From Cyclotella cryptica (lineage: Eukaryota; Bacillariophyta; Thalassiosirophyceae; Thalassiosirales; Thalassiosiraceae), in contig JABMIG010000105.1 of assembly GCA_013187285.1 (NCBI GenBank), forward strand, positions 186,001-250,000: DNA of 64,000 nt, read 5' to 3'. Positions 59,599 to 64,000 of this stretch are shown in pieces. Both the position numbers and the translations under genes were made by a program. Every line of letters starts with the position of its first letter. The stretch's first letter is position 1. The notes beneath the pieces were generated by a model. It saw only the letters and a list, made by a program, of their open reading frames with translations. It did no database searches and was not told the DNA's origin.

Positions 59599-62279
59599 AT
59601 GGCACCATTGGAGCCCCCACCCGATCGCAAACATCCTCAGCACGGCGTCAAGGTACGTAATCTGGGACTTGATTGGTCTATTATCACAATTCACGATGTA
59701 CCCTGGCGTCGATGATTCCATTGGATGATGGCCCGTCCTCTCTCTGTCTGCCGTCGGAGTTCGCGACTTGCGAATCTAGCAACTACGCTAACCCTCCGTC
59801 ATGCTGTCGTGCCTTGTGCCATCCCTGACCAAACCAACCCACACCTCATCGCGTCAGGGCGTCTACTACGGAGGACACTGGGTAGACCTCGAAGACTGCG
59901 CCAACAGCTTCCAACCGGACCCAGCGAAATGCTCCCAATGCCCCACGCGATCGACGTGCCCCCGCTCCAAATCCCGCAACGCCCAAGGAGTTGCCCCCCA
60001 CACAATCTACGACGTGGCCATCATCGGAGCGGGCTGCATCGGCTCCGCCATCGCCCGAGAACTCTCTCGCTACAACCTCAAAACGATCTTGCTCGAGTCG
60101 GCAGACGACGTCAGTCAGGGCGCCACCAAGGGGAATTCCGGCATTGTTCACGCGGGGTACGATGACAAACCGGGCACCAATCGGGCCAAGTTCTGCTGGA
60201 GGGGGAATCAAATGTTCCCCGCCCTCGATAGAGAATTACGCTTTGGATATCAGCTCAATGGATCGCTCGTCGTGGCTACCTCCGAGAAGGAAGTCGAGAT
60301 GTTGCACCAATTGATGAAACGGGGAGAAACGAACGGAGTTCAAAATCTAAGAATCGTACAAAAGGACGAATTGTTTCAAATGGAACCGGCATTGCATCCC
60401 TCAGCGATCGCCGCACTGCATGCTCCTGATGCTGGGAATGTGATTCCGTACGAGTATGCCGTTGCATTGGCGGAGAATGCCGTTGATAATGGTGTGGAGT
60501 TGAGAATTCGGAGGGAGGTGGTGGGGATTGAAAAGAAGAATCACGACGGGAATGGGCAAGTGTTTGACGTGAATGTGAGGCATTGGGAACCCCGGTCGTA
60601 TGTCGACGCAAGAGAGAGGATGGGGAAGCGTCCCGATGGCGAGGAATCTAGCAACGATGTGAACAGTGGTGGGATGGGCCGACTTGTGTTTCGAGTGAGC
60701 ATTGCCATATCGTCTGCAAGCGTCATGATCAAGGGAATGATTATGATGTTGGACGATACAGCGAGCGATGCGCTGCGATTACAAGTGCCGTCGCAACACT
60801 CGTGGTATTTGTCGTTAGTGCAATTCTGCTGTTTGGTTCCTCTACTTCTTCCAAGTCGAAGAAACCTGTGGCATTGAAGGATTTGGTTGAGCAGTGTTCT
60901 CCTCCAGAAGGAAAGGGCGATGAAGGGAAGGTGCAAGTTACCGATATGTTTACCGGTGGATCTGGATCATGGAATGCAGTCAACGGTGTTACTGTTGGAC
61001 ACGAGATTGTCAAATGCCGTTATGTCATCAATTGTACTGGAAGTGCCAGTGATAAAGTTGCTAGGATGATTGGCGATGATAGTTTTTATATCAAGCCGAG
61101 ATTGGGTGATTATCTCTTGTTGAATAGGAATCAGGTATGCAAAACCACGTTCTCGTGATTGAATGTATCCCTTTTCTTCCCACGAAGGCTCATAACTTCT
61201 TTGTCTTGGGCACCGCATCCCACATAGGGCCACCTGACGCAACACACTATATTCCCATGTCCTGATCCGATCCTGGGAAAAGGTGTTCTCGTCCAGACCA
61301 CACTATGGGGAAATCTCATTCTTGGTCCGACAGCTCGAGATGTCGATAACGATGAAGCACGTGATATGTCGCCTGAAAGCGTCCAAGAGTATATTCTATC
61401 CAAATGCAAAAAGCTTTGCCCTTACTTTGACCCAAAAGAAGTATTCCATGCATTTTGTGGTGCTCGTTCCAAAAGCTCACGCGGAGATTGGATCATTGAA
61501 CCGTCTGCAAAAGATGCTCACTTTATTCACGTCGCAGGGATTGACTCACCCGGTTTAGCAGGCAGTCCTGCGATTGCTATTGAAGTTGTGAGATTGCTGA
61601 AGGAGGCGGGTTTGGAAACTCCTCCAAATGAACGTTTTAATCCTAATCGCGCTCCTATCATTATGCCGAAAGCAGGTGGGTTCCATTCTTTTATTCCAGA
61701 TTAGCTTGAGCCTCTCGTCATTCAATTTCTCGCCGTTCTCCTTCTATTCAGGTATGAAGGGATTGAAGATGGGACCCGTAGGCAAAAATGATTCCGACGG
61801 GACGGATTCTGATGAGGCGAAGATGGCGTCTAATGTAATCTGCAAGTGCGAGAAAGTGACAGGTACGGTTTTCTCAAAAGATGTTGGGTTTAATGTATCG
61901 TTTCTAACATTTGATTTCATAACAGAACTAGAGGTTGTTAGAGCTATGCGCCGCAGTCTGCCCATTGATTCAACACAAGCAATTAGAAAGAGAACACGTG
62001 CGGGTATGGGACACTGCCAAGGTGAGGTTTGTATCTGTTTCGAGCACTCTTTTGCGTTGAAAATGCTTACAATGGATTTTTACTCTATGCGATACGTCAC
62101 AAGGCGATCCACTTAATTACAACTGTGAATGTAGAGTAAAGGCAATCATAGCAAGAGAAAACAATGTCACAGTAGATGAAGTTGGCAGCCGGCCATGGCC
62201 AGCAACATCTACCCTTTCACAACGTTGGATTGACGATGAGGAGAAAATGGCTCTGGAGAAAAGAATGATGGTTGATTAA
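59599..62279 (+). CDS. FAD-dependent oxidoreductase with C-terminal BFD [2Fe-2S] domain (GlpA/LhgO-like)
   Basis: Oxidises a hydroxy-acid or glycerol-3-phosphate-type substrate with FAD. Seven exons keep one frame for 666 residues: 59599-59652, 59858-60694, 60856-61134, 61228-61675, 61752-61862, 61926-62021 and 62104-62279. All introns are GT-AG and 63-205 bp long. Residues 68-90 form the FAD-binding fold, IYDVAIIGAGCIGSAIAREL, with GxGxxG at 75-80. A second FAD/substrate block is GATKGNSGIVHAGYD. CPTRSTCP-like Cys words occur before the fold. The later TARD...SPGLAGSPAIA region is typical of the DAO superfamily. The tail VICKCEKVTELEVVRAMRRS with TRAGMGHCQG is a BFD-like iron-sulphur domain as in GlpA. 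Its last Cys (CQGDPLNYNCEC) is spaced wider than usual. The localisation signal is unclear. Confidence 0.9.
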
Positions 62280-62403
62280 GAAATATTGCAATGTCTTATG
62301 TGAAGTAATTGCTCCACTAGTCACAACAAGTAAAATGAAAGAATTTATGAATTAATCTCCTGAGGATGCAAATTCAATTAGATAAACCTATGAGTGACAA
62401 TTG

Positions 62404-64000
62404 TCATGTCGAGTTAGAGATTGCTGACAAATTCTGTTCCAAAGAAGCGAATACATGCGCAATGCTCCTTCGTCTATCGGAAACTGGCTTGGTGCGTGTA
62501 ACACATTGACCGTCAGTCATTGTTCGTTTTTTAGCACCTGCCAATAGCGAGGAAAGACCACAGTTCAGCTCATTCCACCACATTACCCCAGCTTCGGCAG
62601 AATTAGACGTAAGATCTCTTCGAACACAATGAGCAAACTCGTAATAATCAAGTTCCAATGTGTCTAAGGACGACCTGGAGCTCAAGGCAAAGCACCCGAA
62701 TGTGCTTGTGATACATTCTTTTGACTGGGAAGTAAAGGCTTCATAGAGCGCCTTAAAATTGGCAGATATACCCTGTTCATTTGAATATTGTAGTCGACTC
62801 ACGCTCTCGTGCACGTGCAAGCCGGCAGCAACCATAATATGTACACAGTGTGATTCTCCGTAATGTTCCCACACATCATGGAGTGCGGCAGCGGAAGACT
62901 CTGTCAGGAACGAGTGGCCCAGACTAGTAAATAATGCTGAAGGCGGGGTTGATATGAACATCTTCTCAATGCAACTTCTATATACGTGCCATGTCCTTGT
63001 CTTTAGAGGCGATGGCTTCGTCAATATCCTAGCAGACTCTTCTTTGAATAATTCAGCGTAAGTAAACGCAACCATATCAGTGCATGTCTTAAGAAGAGAT
63101 GAAGTCCGACGAGCATGCTGCATCAGGATGGTAGAGTGGAGGCTTTTAAGCAATGGATTCATCAACCGATTAAGAATAAGTTCTGTAGAGACATCATCTT
63201 CTGGGTTGGATTTTTTTCTCGAACATTTCCTGCGATCCAGCGCGTTTTGACGATTCACTTCACGTGTTAGTGTGGATGCCAAGGAGCGTATCCATGACGA
63301 GGCTAGCGCATTGAAAGGAAGTACTTGGGCGTACTGATCTAACAAAAAGGCAGAGACAAATTTGGACCAGCACGTGCCGGTTTCTACACTTTCATTAAGG
63401 TTTGCATTCGATGAAAAGTTCACCAAGGAGGCCACAAGCGTGTCAAAAGATGGCATCAAACTCATTGTTCTCACGCTGCCATTTTTGCTTTCAATGCAGA
63501 CGAAGGACATTGGTTTGGGAGAAAGGAGGGCTGATTGATTCTTCCCGGCCCAGAAATCAGACCGCAAATCACCCCAAACATCTTTAAAGAGATTCCTCAA
63601 GCGATCCAGTACTTGACCCCACAGAGAGTTTCTAGCTGGCAACGGATGCGTGGAGGTCAACTTCTCGCATAGAATGAAAAATCGGATCGACAATGACAGC
63701 ACCTCCATCGACCAACCAACATGAATACAGTCAACGAGAAGGTCGTCTTCCGCAAGTAGACTGAACACAGAGCATAATATCGTAATGAGCGATAGCGCCG
63801 ATTCTTCATGATTACCGACAGGAGAGCGGTGACCAACAACCGATGGAGGATGAGCAACCTTTGCCAGCAACATGGAACAATGATGCGACAAAGGGAGAAG
63901 ATGATTGGTGCAAAACGCTTCATCAAACACTTGAGCCATGATGCCCATAGCATTGCCTTGTGCTGCTTCTTCCACTTCATTCCAGAACTGACTGAATTTG
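62404..64000 (-). CDS. C-terminal part of a large unrecognised helical protein, partial
   Basis: The frame is open from the window edge (reading KFSQFWNEVEEAAQGN at the very start) to a stop at 62404, at least 530 residues without an intron. It is rich in Leu, Ser and helix-formers, without transmembrane segments or a known motif, and looks like a HEAT/ARM-type repeat protein (for example SMEVLSLSIRFFILCEKL). It has a basic segment, ALDRRKCSRKKSNPEDD, that could be a nuclear signal. The gene begins beyond the right edge. It converges tail-to-tail with the oxidoreductase, 124 bp apart. A role in ribosome biogenesis would be a guess. Confidence 0.65.
   Translation of the reverse strand, partial: KFSQFWNEVEEAAQGNAMGIMAQVFDEAFCTNHLLPLSHHCSMLLAKVAHPPSVVGHRSPVGNHEESALSLITILCSVFSLLAEDDLLVDCIHVGWSMEVLSLSIRFFILCEKLTSTHPLPARNSLWGQVLDRLRNLFKDVWGDLRSDFWAGKNQSALLSPKPMSFVCIESKNGSVRTMSLMPSFDTLVASLVNFSSNANLNESVETGTCWSKFVSAFLLDQYAQVLPFNALASSWIRSLASTLTREVNRQNALDRRKCSRKKSNPEDDVSTELILNRLMNPLLKSLHSTILMQHARRTSSLLKTCTDMVAFTYAELFKEESARILTKPSPLKTRTWHVYRSCIEKMFISTPPSALFTSLGHSFLTESSAAALHDVWEHYGESHCVHIMVAAGLHVHESVSRLQYSNEQGISANFKALYEAFTSQSKECITSTFGCFALSSRSSLDTLELDYYEFAHCVRRDLTSNSAEAGVMWWNELNCGLSSLLAGAKKRTMTDGQCVTRTKPVSDRRRSIAHVFASLEQNLSAISNST

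Noticed and set aside
60790-60855. Transmembrane segment (VVFVVSAILLFG) in the oxidoreductase
   Set aside because: It falls in a GT-AG intron (60695-60855) whose removal joins two in-frame exons. The hydrophobic reading is from the intron's pyrimidine-rich end.

Overview
The window is nuclear DNA of a eukaryote, most likely a photosynthetic stramenopile such as a centric diatom. The host genes have short GT-AG introns (about 45-310 bp) and wide intergenic gaps. They include an OCH1-like glycosyltransferase, an Ariadne-type RBR ligase and a GlpA-like FAD/BFD oxidoreductase. The Ty3/gypsy, Mutator-like, tyrosine-recombinase and PiggyBac-like elements fit that group. The taxonomic call is inference from gene content and style.

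Layout. 0-4 kb is repeat DNA, including a 1.9-kb non-autonomous transposon (605-2479) with terminal inverted repeats and an 8-bp target duplication. 4.06-7.02 kb holds a five-exon GT32 gene on the minus strand. 7.64-10.98 kb is a tyrosine-recombinase element bounded by inverted GC-rich palindromic ends. 11.2-14.5 kb is a decayed PiggyBac-like transposase. 16.2-17.3 kb holds a HECT ligase fragment and a truncated TPR-like gene. 18-34 kb is mosaic repeat DNA: a Harbinger-like transposase relic, OTU-like fragments each joined to a 31-bp minisatellite, several simple-sequence arrays and a large inverted/direct duplication at 31-34.5 kb.

34.47-48.09 kb is a nested stack. A broken Ty3/gypsy element with ~410-425-bp LTRs sits inside a copy of the local repeat, and a 6.8-kb Mutator-like transposon (40483-47303) sits inside the gypsy element. 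Target duplications can be read at both levels, so the order of events is repeat, then gypsy, then MULE. The MULE carries a multi-exon FLYWCH/MULE transposase gene, a second zinc-finger gene and many copies of a short palindromic motif.

48.6-53 kb is gene-poor and AT-rich. 53-64 kb is a conventional gene-rich segment: an RBR ubiquitin ligase (+), a RING-finger protein (-), a divergent FAD/BFD oxidoreductase (+) and the C-terminal part of an unrecognised large helical protein (-) running off the right edge. Exon boundaries are inferred by eye from frame continuity and GT-AG sites; no transcript or database evidence was available.
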